From Rosettibacter primus (GTDB taxonomy: Bacteria; Bacteroidota; Ignavibacteria; Ignavibacteriales; Melioribacteraceae): a stretch of DNA of 64,000 bases. The notes under the pieces are model-generated. The model was not told the DNA's origin and made no database searches. It was given only the letters and a program-made list of their open reading frames with translations. The position numbers were made by a program, and so were the translations under genes. The stretch lies in assembly GCF_036860675.1 (NCBI RefSeq), contig NZ_JAYKGK010000008.1, forward strand, positions 1-64,000. The letters are read 5' to 3'. This document shows positions 53,701 through 61,900 of this stretch, one piece after another; within the stretch, counting starts at the first letter, position 1, and the number at the start of each line of letters is the position of its first letter.

Positions 53701-54644
53701 TTTCTTGCATTTGAATCATATTCCCATGCTTCTGTATTTCTTCCATAAAATAAAATATAATCAGCTTGGTCAAATTTGCCATCATTTTCTCCTGCTACAT
53801 AAATTGCAACTTCTTTAAGGCCAATATTATTCTGGGATAAATAATTTTCTGGAAGTGCATAACCGCATATACTAAAAATCTGAATTGTTCTCGGGTCAAT
53901 TGTATTAACATCAATTCCTAAACTTTGCAAGAAATTTCTATCAATTTTATAAATGCCTTCTTCAGGGATTTCAAATCTATACCATGTCCCACTTGAAAGA
54001 TTTGCCTTTGAGCTTTTTAACAATTTTGTTTCAGGGATTCCCCAGTATTTAGCAACATCCCAATTCAATATTAAATGGCGGAGAAAATCTTCCTTTACTA
54101 ATTCTAAATTTTCTCTAACTTGACGATAGTTAACACTTACTACAATTTTTTTATATACTCTTGTAATTTTTTTCTGATAATCTACCTGAAGTGGATAAAT
54201 TCTGATTGATTGAACAGGAAGATTTCTAACCAAGCCATATTCTCCAAAAGCAACTAAATCGTTATTTAATAAATTATTACTTGAGAAATAAATTAGAGAA
54301 TCTCTGCTTGTTAAATTTTTAGGAATAAAAATTCCTGGAAAATCTTCATATTCAGAAGAAATTACTTGAATAGTATTTCCAAATTCAGATGGGACCCCAA
54401 GATTTACTTCACGAACAGGTAATTTGGGAGTATCGTCATTAGAAATAAAATCTATGAAAGTGTTTGGTATCGAAAGAGTTAAAAACTTTTCTCCATTCAA
54501 ATAAACAAATGAAGTATCCAAAATAATTGGGGTGTACTCAAATACAATTGAATTTGAACTCGAGGAAAGAACCTTTATATCTTGAGCGTGAACAGCTACA
54601 TTTAAAATAAAAAGGAGAAATATTATAGAGAATTTTGTTTTCAT
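50706..54644 (-). CDS. porU: T9SS C-terminal signal peptidase/sortase PorU
   Basis: A 1312-residue gingipain-like (C25) protease that removes the sorting tail of T9SS cargo and attaches it to the surface. A signal peptide is followed by a long beta-rich N-terminal region. The peptidase domain has the catalytic histidine His829 in NWIGHGNP and cysteine Cys863 in AATCDFGKYDDP. Ig-like and sorting-type C-terminal domains follow (NFPNPFSSYTTFTFQHN ... DGNSIGNGTYLYKI ... LGKLAVIK). It starts the series porU-porV-M6-like-MA chimera-DUF5683-der. Confidence 0.93.
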   Translation of the reverse strand: MKTKFSIIFLLFILNVAVHAQDIKVLSSSSNSIVFEYTPIILDTSFVYLNGEKFLTLSIPNTFIDFISNDDTPKLPVREVNLGVPSEFGNTIQVISSEYEDFPGIFIPKNLTSRDSLIYFSSNNLLNNDLVAFGEYGLVRNLPVQSIRIYPLQVDYQKKITRVYKKIVVSVNYRQVRENLELVKEDFLRHLILNWDVAKYWGIPETKLLKSSKANLSSGTWYRFEIPEEGIYKIDRNFLQSLGIDVNTIDPRTIQIFSICGYALPENYLSQNNIGLKEVAIYVAGENDGKFDQADYILFYGRNTEAWEYDSNARKIIRVKHPFTKKSYYWLTFAKNSGKRVSLKSSLNLSNISQQQYTLAYKSNDKDSVKVGPSGREYYGDEFSGSRNSRNYITTLTGILPNSRVNYNFRLINTSTSIVNYSISESNKQIYSGSISRIYDYYYGRADFGSAYYDGTLSDERSNLKISINTMSSGVKVYLDYFEIEYRRKLEAAGDYLLFFSKDSTGIIEYRITNFSNSNIFVFDVTDSWDVKLIDGAFISGGEIRFQSSEVKNKVSKYIAVNPNAFKIPQNASSINITDITSNISGSELIIISNKFFRNQVERYANYRANQSPYKLTTSVYYVDDIINEFSGGLLDPTAIRNFLKYAYDNWQTKPFYVLLFGDGDYDYLNTIKESIDKNFVPTYQTVESLDEIASYVMDDYYARVSGFDKKADLAIGRLNVQSETDAESVINKIINYENNLERGIWRSTITLVADDGPQAVGRDDGNMHTSQSEYLSLYKVPKYFTQNKIYLAAYPTVYTGLGRRKPDVNKAIISAINNGTLILNWIGHGNPNTWAHEYVFEKASTIPQLKNQNYFFLTAATCDFGKYDDPNEQSSTELMINMPNSGAIGAFTAARVVYADANAEINNTFYSFLFNQDENNFLPMRIGEAFYLTKQIRTQPNDEKFHLFCDPTLRLNEPILSASIDSINGKTLNSAVQINALGEVKINGTVKDSRNAQLNFNGEAIISVFDSDKQVEFKEMNYIVSMPGGLIYRGRTTVNDGKFQTEFVVPKDISYENKNGKITAYIFNNETDGIGYTGDIIVGGTNPNAVNDGKGPEIQIYFDNETFENSYLVNPDFTLIVRLKDQTGINTTGAGIGHKLEGILNDDENNAIDFTNYFIGDLNSAGKSGVIKYKFTSFQPGDYKIKIKAWDVFNNFSSEEAYFTVVSPDEGLSIRNVYNFPNPFSSYTTFTFQHNISSSINVKVKIYSIAGRLIKEIEERDILDKFVKIDWDGRDNDGNSIGNGTYLYKILVESTDGKIKNSALGKLAVIK

Positions 54645-54778
54645 CAGAACTAATTTCTTATTGATTAACTTTTTCTAACTTTAGTTCATTAAAAGTAAAT
54701 AAACTCTCTATAATATATCTCCATAAATTTGGTGACAAATTTAGACAAAATGAATGGAACTTGTCAAGCTAATAATTC

Positions 54779-55348
54779 TTAAAGTCCAAGTAATTCTTTA
54801 TTCTTTTTCATTGCATCGATACAAAACTGAATATGTTCTTCAAGAGGAATTCCTAATTCCTGTGCACCTTTAATAATGTCTTCTCTACTTACAGCTCTTG
54901 CAAAAGCTTTATCCTTCATCTTTTTAATTACAGATTTTACTTCAACTTCATCAATTGTTTTTGATGGTCTTACGTATGCAACTGCCGTTAAAAAGCCGGC
55001 AAGTTCGTCACAAGCAAACAAGACTTTTTTCAACAAAGTATCTCTTGGAATATTTGTATAATCTGCATGAGACAATATCGATTCAATAAAATTTTGTTCG
55101 AATCCTAATTGCTTTAAAATTTCTGCACCTTTGTATGGATGTTCTTCTGCAGTAGGATATTTCTCATAATCAAAGTCGTGAAGTAGTGCAACATTACCCC
55201 AGTATTCAATATCTTCTCTAAATTTTTCAGCATATGCACGAACACAAGATTCAACAGCATAAGCATGTTTGATAAGATTTTCGCTTTTGGTATACTCCTT
55301 TAATAAATTAAGGCAGTAATTTCGATTGTGCATTAAATCATCATTCAT
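54779..55348 (-). CDS. HD-domain hydrolase
   Basis: A 189-residue HD-superfamily protein. The metal ligands are visible as KHAYAVESC near residue 23, the HD pair in ALLHDFDYEKYP, and further histidines in EEHPYKGAE and LSHADYT. Families of this size include phosphohydrolases acting on nucleotides; the substrate is unknown. It follows endonuclease III's neighbourhood on the same strand, downstream of nth (18 bp). Confidence 0.88.
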   Translation of the reverse strand: MNDDLMHNRNYCLNLLKEYTKSENLIKHAYAVESCVRAYAEKFREDIEYWGNVALLHDFDYEKYPTAEEHPYKGAEILKQLGFEQNFIESILSHADYTNIPRDTLLKKVLFACDELAGFLTAVAYVRPSKTIDEVEVKSVIKKMKDKAFARAVSREDIIKGAQELGIPLEEHIQFCIDAMKKNKELLGL

Positions 55349-55366
55349 AAAAAACTCTCTTTTTGT

Positions 55367-56014
55367 TTATGTAATTTTACACGAAGGACAATATTTGCAT
55401 ATCACACATTCTGCACATTTTGGTCTTCGTGCTATACAAACTTTTCTTCCATGATTAATGAAAAGATTTGAAGAAACAATCCAGTATTTTTCAGGAAGTA
55501 GTTCTTTTAACTTAAATTCGATTTTAATTGGGTCGCTTGTATCAACAAATCCAAGTAGATTGGTTAATCTTGTTACATGTGTATCAACTGCAATTGAAGG
55601 AATATTAAAAGCATTTCCTGCTACAACTGAAGCAGTTTTTCTTCCTACTCCTGGCAACTTTACGAGTTCGTCGAAATCATCTGGGACCTTACCTTTATAT
55701 TTTTCAACAAGTTCTGAGCAGCATTTTATAATACTTTTTGTTTTCTGTTTATAAAAGCCGGTAGAATAAATATCTTTTTCAATTTCTTCAGGAGGAACAC
55801 TTAAAAAATCTTGAGGCTTTTTGTATTTCTTGAATAAATCTTTTGTAACTAAATTTACTCTTTCATCAGTGCATTGTGCAGATAGAATTGTAGCTATTAA
55901 CAATTGAAATGGATTTGAATAATTAAGTGCTGTTTTTGCATTAGGATATTCTTTTAGAAGTAATTCAATTATTTTTTTAATTCTTTTTTTTTCTTCTTCT
56001 AAGTTATCTGTCAT
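55367..56014 (-). CDS. nth: Endonuclease III (DNA glycosylase/AP lyase)
   Basis: Removes oxidised pyrimidines from DNA and cuts at the abasic site. The HhH motif LPGVGRKTASVVAGNAF contains the catalytic lysine, and the catalytic aspartate lies in IAVDTHVTRL. The C-terminal iron-sulfur loop is CIARRPKCAECVICKYC. The 215-residue length is standard. It precedes the HD gene on the same strand, while a tRNA-derived repeat array lies upstream. Confidence 0.96.
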   Translation of the reverse strand: MTDNLEEEKKRIKKIIELLLKEYPNAKTALNYSNPFQLLIATILSAQCTDERVNLVTKDLFKKYKKPQDFLSVPPEEIEKDIYSTGFYKQKTKSIIKCCSELVEKYKGKVPDDFDELVKLPGVGRKTASVVAGNAFNIPSIAVDTHVTRLTNLLGFVDTSDPIKIEFKLKELLPEKYWIVSSNLFINHGRKVCIARRPKCAECVICKYCPSCKIT

Positions 56015-56126
56015 TAATAAATTCGTTTTACTTATTATAAATCAGTTCAAATTGATATTCAAAATTTTTTGCAAGAGAAATTAATTCAGATACCTTTTTT
56101 ATAAAATTATTTTATCGAATTATTTG

Positions 56127-56181
56127 TTAATCAATATAAGAATTAACCCACACACCATTTTCAACAAAAATAACTTCTTGC
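56127..56181 (-). pseudogene. Possible relic of a second GIY-YIG start
   Basis: Past the last repeat, the minus strand repeats the CAAGAAGTTA that leads into the GIY-YIG gene. It then runs through GTTGAAAATGGTGTGTGGG, loosely like the true gene start, and soon stops at 56127. This could be a decayed second nuclease copy, but the match is short. Confidence 0.25.
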
Positions 56182-56373
56182 AGCGCATACGGGATTCCTC
56201 CAAAGGAGTCCCTTTGGGAGAACCCGTGATCTCCGCCTCATTCGTAGCGCATACGGGATTCCTCCAAAGGAGTCCCTTTGGGAGAACCCGTGATCTCCTC
56301 CTCGTTCGTAGCGCATACGGGATTCCTCCAAAGGAGTCCCTTCAGGAGAACCCGTGATCTCCGCCTCATTCGT
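56182..56373 (-). repeat. Three 64-bp direct repeats of the tRNA-Glu 3' half with T-loop insert
   Basis: Units begin at 56182, 56246 and 56310 (period 64). Each holds 16 bp of acceptor/T-arm, the 22-bp insert, 19 bp of T-arm and anticodon stem, and a 7-bp joint such as CATTCGT. Units differ by a few bases only (e.g. CTTCAGG for CTTTGGG in the third). Confidence 0.9.
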
Positions 56374-56468
56374 AGCGCATACGGGATTCCTCCAAAGGAG
56401 TCCCTTTGGGAGAACCCGTGATCTCCGCCTTGAGAGGGCGGCGTCCTAAACCACTAGACGAATGCGCC
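56374..56468 (-). pseudogene. tRNA-Glu(CTC) copy interrupted in the T-loop
   Basis: This 95-base copy has the full acceptor, D and anticodon arms of the intact tRNA-Glu at 56804-56877, with anticodon CTC. It carries 22 extra bases between TTC and GAAT of the T-loop. The insert is a near-perfect palindrome (CAAAGG-GACT-CCTTTG core) that extends the T-stem into one long hairpin. It is probably not a working tRNA unless the insert is removed from the RNA. Confidence 0.8.
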
Positions 56469-56472
56469 ATCT

Positions 56473-56715
56473 TTATATTATCCCTTTCTCCTTCAACCAT
56501 CTATATCCTTCAATTGTCTTAAAATACCTCTCCCTTTTCATTGCTTCCTTTCTCGTTTCATATCCTTCATAATAATGTATTTCATATGGTAGATGTCCTT
56601 TTGTATACCTCAATTTCCCTGAATTATGTTCTCTTAATCTTTTCTCAATATCTACGGTTGAACCATAATAATATGTACCATCTCTTTTGCTTTTTAAAAT
56701 GTACACAAAATACAT
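56473..56715 (-). CDS. Small GIY-YIG nuclease (UPF0213/YhbQ-like)
   Basis: An 80-residue single-domain GIY-YIG endonuclease. The two motif strands are VYILKS and YYYGST (residues 4-9 and 15-20). The catalytic arginine region is IEKRLREHN (Arg26), and glutamates Glu57/Glu62 lie in RKEAMKRERYFK. I choose the ATG at 56715 because the open frame upstream of it reads through the repeat unit and the tRNA and is not protein-like. The gene lies between two tRNA-Glu copies with 5 bases to the next copy, which suggests it is part of a tRNA-targeting element like a homing nuclease. Confidence 0.88.
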   Translation of the reverse strand: MYFVYILKSKRDGTYYYGSTVDIEKRLREHNSGKLRYTKGHLPYEIHYYEGYETRKEAMKRERYFKTIEGYRWLKEKGII

Positions 56716-56740
56716 TTCTACTATTATTCTAACTTCTTGT

Positions 56741-56803
56741 AGCGCATACGGAATTCCTCCAAAGGAGTCCCTTCGGGAGAACCCGTAATCTCCGCCTTGT
56801 TCG
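56741..56803 (-). repeat. Single partial tRNA-Glu 3'-half unit with T-loop insert
   Basis: Same layout as the three-unit array, lying directly 3' of the intact tRNA-Glu and 64 bp out of step with it. It has small differences (GGAATTC for GGGATTC, CTTCGGG in the insert, GTAATC for GTGATC). Confidence 0.88.
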
Positions 56804-56877
56804 TAGCGCATACGGGATTCGAACCCGTGATCTCCGCCTTGAGAGGGCGGCGTCCTAAACCACTAGACGAATGCGCC
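56804..56877 (-). tRNA. tRNA-Glu (anticodon CTC)
   Basis: A 74-base cloverleaf: acceptor GGCGCAT/ATGCGCT with a G-U end pair and discriminator A. The D-arm is GTCT/GGAC. The anticodon stem is CCGCC/GGCGG around CTCTCAA, and the T-arm is ACGGG-TTCGAAT-CCCGT. CCA is not encoded. Unlike the other copies nearby it has no T-loop insert, so it is the functional one. Confidence 0.95.
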
Positions 56878-56939
56878 AAAAAAATATTAAACAAAAATAG
56901 ATTTACTCTTTTATAATATCAATTTTTGAATCAACAAAA

Positions 56940-57887
56940 CTATAATTCAAACTCTTCTAATAATTTTGATATTTCATTTATTTCATCTTCTGAAAGCAAA
57001 TAACCATCAGCATTAATATTTTCTATTACCTGTTCACTTTTACGTGCTCCTACAATAGCAGAAGTTACAGCTTTATTCATCAATACCCAGGCCACTGCAA
57101 GATTGCCAACAGTTTTATTCGACTTTTCTGCAATTGGTTTTAGCTTCTCTACAAATGCTAGTGCTTTGGAAAGATAAGGTTCTTGAAAATATTTATTTTT
57201 TCTACGCCAGTCATCTTCAGCAATTTTATTAATATCAAATTTCCCTGTCAGTAATCCTGCTTGCATTGGACTATAAACAACTACACCAATTTCATTTTGA
57301 AGGCAATATGGCAAAATTTCTTTTTCAATATCTCTCCTTAATAAACTGTATGGCGGTTGTAAAGATTGCACATGTTCAATTTCCATGCATTTCTTAAGCA
57401 AAGGCACATCAAAATTACAAACTCCAATATATTTTACTTTCCCTTCCTTTTTCAATTCTACCATTGTACCCCACGAATCTTCTAAAGGAGTATTAGGATC
57501 AGGCCAATGAAATTGATATAAATCAATATAGTCGGTTTGAAGTCTTCGCAAACTTTCCTCAATTTCTTTTCTTATACTTTCTGGTTTAAGATTAACTACA
57601 GCATTTCCTTTACCATCATTTATCATTCCGCATTTTGTTGCAATAAAAACTTCATGTCTAATTCCTTTAATTGCTTTACCCACAACTTCTTCGGAATGAC
57701 CAAAACCATAAACTGCAGCTGTATCAATCCAATTTATGCCGTTATCAATTGCTGTATGAATAGCTTTAATAGATTCATCATCATCAACTTTCCCCCAGCC
57801 ATATTGCCAGGGACCACCAATTGCCCATGCACCAAATCCAATTGTGGTAATGAAAGGACCATTTTTCCCGAGTTGGCGTTTATTCAT
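56940..57887 (-). CDS. Aldo/keto reductase
   Basis: A 315-residue NADP(H)-dependent AKR with a TIM barrel. The catalytic tetrad regions are seen: IDTAAVYGFGHSEE (Asp and Tyr), FIATKCGM (Lys) and YQFHWPDPNTPLEDSW (His). The C-terminal cofactor region AIVGARKSEQVIEN is typical. The closest types reduce sugar or aldehyde substrates; no specific substrate is shown. It lies downstream of the LytTR regulator gene (26 bp) and may share its transcript. Confidence 0.93.
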   Translation of the reverse strand: MNKRQLGKNGPFITTIGFGAWAIGGPWQYGWGKVDDDESIKAIHTAIDNGINWIDTAAVYGFGHSEEVVGKAIKGIRHEVFIATKCGMINDGKGNAVVNLKPESIRKEIEESLRRLQTDYIDLYQFHWPDPNTPLEDSWGTMVELKKEGKVKYIGVCNFDVPLLKKCMEIEHVQSLQPPYSLLRRDIEKEILPYCLQNEIGVVVYSPMQAGLLTGKFDINKIAEDDWRRKNKYFQEPYLSKALAFVEKLKPIAEKSNKTVGNLAVAWVLMNKAVTSAIVGARKSEQVIENINADGYLLSEDEINEISKLLEEFEL

Positions 57888-57913
57888 CTTTTTGTCTCCG
57901 TAATTTTTTAGAA

Positions 57914-58654
57914 CTATATAAACAATTTATCCTTTAGTTTATGTGTGTAATTTCTACTCGCATAAATTTCTTCATCAAAATCAATCATTGTAATTTTCAT
58001 TTTTTGATTAAACCATTTCTCTATTTTTTGAATAAATTGAACATTTATAATTGCCTTTCGATGCACACGAATAAATTTATCTTCCGGTAAAATCTCTTCC
58101 CACTTCTTTAGTGACTTTCTTACTGCTATAAATTTCTTAGAATTTAGATATACTTTTGAGTAAATATTATCAGCTATTATACACTCTATTGAATTTAAAT
58201 CCAATTTCTCTATTTGATTATCACACTTAACAAATACATATACATTATTTGATTTTTTTAGTAATGTTTGAGTCAACAAATTACTTTTATCCAGTCTAAC
58301 TTGAATAGCTTTCAACAATTCATCTACTTTGAATGGTTTTGTTATATAATCATCTGCTCCTAATTCCATAGCTTTTCTTAAATCTTCTCTTTCGGCTTTA
58401 GCTATTAAAAAAATAAATGGAACGGAGGATAATTCACTTTTATTGCGGACAATCTTTAAAATTTTGTAACCATCAATATCGGGCATCATTATATCACACA
58501 ATATTATATCAGGTTTTGTTTGTTCTGTCATTAACAAACCTTCTTTCCCATTTTCAGCTGAATAAACTTGATAGTCATATTTAGAAAGAACAATCTTAAG
58601 GTTTTCGCGTAAATTTTTATCGTCTTCTATAATAAGCACTTTCTTCATAAACAT
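57914..58654 (-). CDS. LytTR-family response regulator
   Basis: A 246-residue response regulator. The receiver domain has acidic residues in IIEDDKNLREN, the phospho-acceptor aspartate in IILCDIMMPDIDGYK and the lysine in DYITKPF. Residues about 145-245 form a LytTR DNA-binding domain (IECIIADNIYSKVYLNSKKF, FIRVHRKAIINVQFIQKIE). No histidine kinase gene is nearby, so it is an orphan regulator. Its target may be its own neighbour, the aldo/keto reductase gene, but this is only by position. Confidence 0.92.
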   Translation of the reverse strand: MFMKKVLIIEDDKNLRENLKIVLSKYDYQVYSAENGKEGLLMTEQTKPDIILCDIMMPDIDGYKILKIVRNKSELSSVPFIFLIAKAEREDLRKAMELGADDYITKPFKVDELLKAIQVRLDKSNLLTQTLLKKSNNVYVFVKCDNQIEKLDLNSIECIIADNIYSKVYLNSKKFIAVRKSLKKWEEILPEDKFIRVHRKAIINVQFIQKIEKWFNQKMKITMIDFDEEIYASRNYTHKLKDKLFI

Positions 58655-58835
58655 AAACTAAAACTAATAACAATATAACTGATTAAAATATCTTAAAAAG
58701 TTCGTTATCTATTTTAAAAAGGAAAAATTCTTTATATAAAAGAAAGGACATTTTCATGTGTGTTATTATTTACTTTGAATTTTTCTAAAATTAAAAGGCA
58801 TTAAAAGATGTATTTTTAGATAAGAACATTTTTGC

Positions 58836-58907
58836 TGCCCCGCCAGGGTTCGAACCTGGAGACTTCTGATCCAGAGTCAGACGTGTTGCCAATTACACCA
58901 CGGGGCA
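58836..58907 (-). tRNA. tRNA-Gln (anticodon CTG)
   Basis: A 72-base cloverleaf: acceptor TGCCCCG/CGGGGCA, fully paired. The D-arm is GTGT/ACAC. The anticodon stem is TCTGA/TCAGA around CTCTGGA, and the T-arm is CCAGG-TTCGAAC-CCTGG. The U1-A72 end pair is typical of glutamine tRNA. CCA is not encoded. No repeat copies surround it, unlike tRNA-Glu. Confidence 0.95.
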
Positions 58908-58982
58908 AATCTACACTGTAAAATTAACAAAAAACATTCAAATAAGCTCAAACTACTAATTCTTATTTTAAGCAGTTTTAAC

Positions 58983-61900
58983 CTAATTCCCTATTATATT
59001 AAGATTTACTGGATTATCATTAACATCCCATATTTTTGCGTCAGCTGAGTCAACAATCTTAATTCTCAATAATGTTGAAGGCAATAACTCTTTAACATTT
59101 CCAAAAATAAAATCCCAGCCGTAAGCACCAGTTGAAGGATAATTTGTTATAATAGGTTTCCATGTTCCTTCAGCTCCATTTTGAATACTGTAATAAATAT
59201 TTACATTACCAGAAATTGCATAACTAGTCCATTTAATTAACATTGGCCAATGGTCTGAAGGTTTAGGATCTTGCATTTCATCAGCTGTTAAATAAAAATA
59301 TTGACCACCGTTAGGATACTCAATTTTTATTTTTTTACTCGAATGAATTGAGAAGTAACCATCAGTCTCATCAATTGCTGTAACACCTGCATCTGCAGAA
59401 GAAATTCTAATTTTACAATTATCAGAACTATCGGGTCGAACTAAATCTTTATGACCCGGTGCCCAGATAAAAATACCATCATTCTCAGTACTTTCAGCGC
59501 CTGGAACTGTATACCAGCTTCCTCCACCATTTGTTGACCATTCAATTTTTACTTTCTTAATATTATTGGCATTCCATTTAATCTCATAAGGATGATAATT
59601 TTGTATATCTGAAGTAGAAACATTTTGTTTAGAAGCTAGCCATTGTTCACCACCATTTGGAACAAGAATCTGAATCTGTGGTGCTGGTTTAATCTTAAAT
59701 ACTCCATCAGAATAATCCATTGGTGTACCGTCGACAGCATCACTTATTCTAATTACATAATTATCTGATACAACAGAAAAGCTTGCTTCATATGAGCGAA
59801 TTCCATTTCCTTCATCTGTGCCCGATACACTATCAACAAGTACTATCCAATCATAACTGAAAGTAGAATTGTACGGATTAAATTCAATCTTAACATATTC
59901 TATCCCTGTAGATTTCCACTTAATTTTGAATTTTTCTCCCGATAGCAATTCCACTCCTGAATAAGGATAAACAACTTCTATCGATTGACTTGGCTGTATA
60001 GTAAATGTAGTATTACTTTCATCCGATGGTTCTCCATCTGCTGCATCTCTAACTCTTACTTTACATTGAGTTGAATTTACGGTTGGAATAGGATTCCACT
60101 CATAAGAACCAGAACTTGGAATATTCTGAACAATAGGAATCCATGTTAAACCATTGTTAATTGTGTAGTCAATATTAACATTATTTATTCCTTTAGAATC
60201 CCATGTAATATTTTTAGAAGTACCAGCTTGCCATCTTTCTCCTCCGTTAGGAGAAATAATTCTTATTGATTGAACTACCTGATTTGATATCTGGAAATTG
60301 TTATCCGACAAATCATAAGGGACACCATCATCAGCATCACTAATTTTTACTTTACACTGATTAGAATTTGTATTAGGAATATCATTCCATATATATGAAC
60401 CAATACTTGGAGTGCTATTAACTATTGGAATCCATGTCCCTCCGCCATCAGTAGTATATTCTATTTTTACATTCTTAATGTTTTCTGATTCCCATCTAAT
60501 CTCTTCAGGTGTTCCGTAATTCCAGCTTTCTCCACCATTGGGTTCTAATACTTTTATTCTTGGTTCTGGTTCAATTGAGAAAAATTGGTCACTTTCATCT
60601 GAAGGATAGCCATCTTGTGCATCACTAATTCTAATTTTACAATTTGTTGATGCTGTGCTTGGAATTATAGCCCAATTATAAAATCCTGTACTTGGTGTGC
60701 TGTTAACTATTGTGTTCCATGAAATTCCATTATTAGTAGTGTATTCGATTTTTACATTAGTAATTCCTGCTGCATCCCATGTTATATTATATGAAGCACC
60801 TGCTGTTAATTTTTCACCTCCATTTGGACTTGTTACCCTAATTAATTGATTACCTTTGTTAATAATTGTAAACACATTATCTGAAACATCGGAGGGGTTA
60901 CCATCATCGGCATCACTAATTTTTACTTTGCACAAAAGTGAACTTACATTTGGTATTTGATTCCAGCTATATACTCCATCACTTTCTGTTCTATCTACAA
61001 TTAAATCCCATGTAGCTCCGTTATTTGTTGTATATTCAATTTTTACATATTTAATATTTGTTGATATCCATTTAATATTGTCACTCGAACCTGCATACCA
61101 TTCTTCAGCACCATTTGGAGTTAATACAGTAATCATAGGTTCAGGTGTAACAGTAAATGTTCCATCACTTTCATCAAGTGGGGAACCTTTGTCGTAATCA
61201 AAAATTCTTATTTTATATTGATTGGAAGGTGATGTAAAACTTGCTGGATATTTTCCATTAGAAGGAGTTTTTTCTATAAGCATATCCCAAGTAATTCCAT
61301 TATTTGCAGAAAACATTATTGTAACATTTTCAACTCCAATAGATTGCCATCTAATCGTATCAAGCACTCCAGCTGGCCATGATTCACCACCGTTTGGATA
61401 CAAAACTTTAATTTCGGGTCGAGGAACTATTTTAAAGACTTTATCACTTTGTGTTACTGGTTCGCCATCCTCTGCATCACTAATTCTTACAAGACATTGT
61501 GTTGATAATGTATTTGGGACATTCCATTCATAAGCTCCTGAGTTTGACAAATTATTAATTATTTCATCCCATGTTAAACCATTATTAGAAGAATATTCTA
61601 TTCTCACTTTTTTGATACCTACCGATGACCATGTTATATTTTGAGAAGTTCCAGCCTGCCAGCTTTCTCCTCCATTTGGACTTATAATTTTAATTGATTG
61701 ACTTACCTGATTGGTAATTTCAAATGTCTCATCTGAAACATCCCATGGTTCACCATCTTTTGCATCATAAACTCGTATCTTGCACAATTTTGAATTTACA
61801 TTTGGAACTTGCTTCCATTCATAAAACCCAACACTTGGATATGACTCAATTATTGTATTCCAGTTATAGCCATTGTTTGTTGTATATGCTATTTTAACAT

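Larger units (their letters stand above)
56127..56877 (-). mobile_element. Candidate tRNA-Glu-associated GIY-YIG module
   Basis: Read on the minus strand, the order is: intact tRNA-Glu (56877-56804), one partial copy of its 3' half (to 56741), a GIY-YIG nuclease gene (56715-56473), a second full tRNA-Glu copy (56468-56374), then three more 3'-half copies (to 56182). Except for the intact gene, every copy has the same 22-bp insert in the T-loop. The repeat period is exactly 64 bp at all junctions. Both array ends on the 3' side are bounded by the same 10 bases, TAACTTCTTG on the plus strand (56171-56180 and 56730-56739), showing a duplicated unit. No transposase or integrase is present. Confidence 0.7.

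Noticed and set aside
56124..56357. 77-codon open frame on the plus strand through the array
   Set aside because: It encodes only the repeat sequence, with no family likeness; it is a by-product of the tandem repeats.
56182..56468. Tandem repeats that could be taken for a CRISPR array
   Set aside because: The 64-bp units are joined directly without unique spacers, no cas genes are near, and each unit is a recognisable tRNA-Glu 3' half.
56716..56811. N-terminal extension of the GIY-YIG frame up to 56811
   Set aside because: It is a translation of the tRNA repeat unit and the tRNA itself; the protein family starts at the ATG at 56715.
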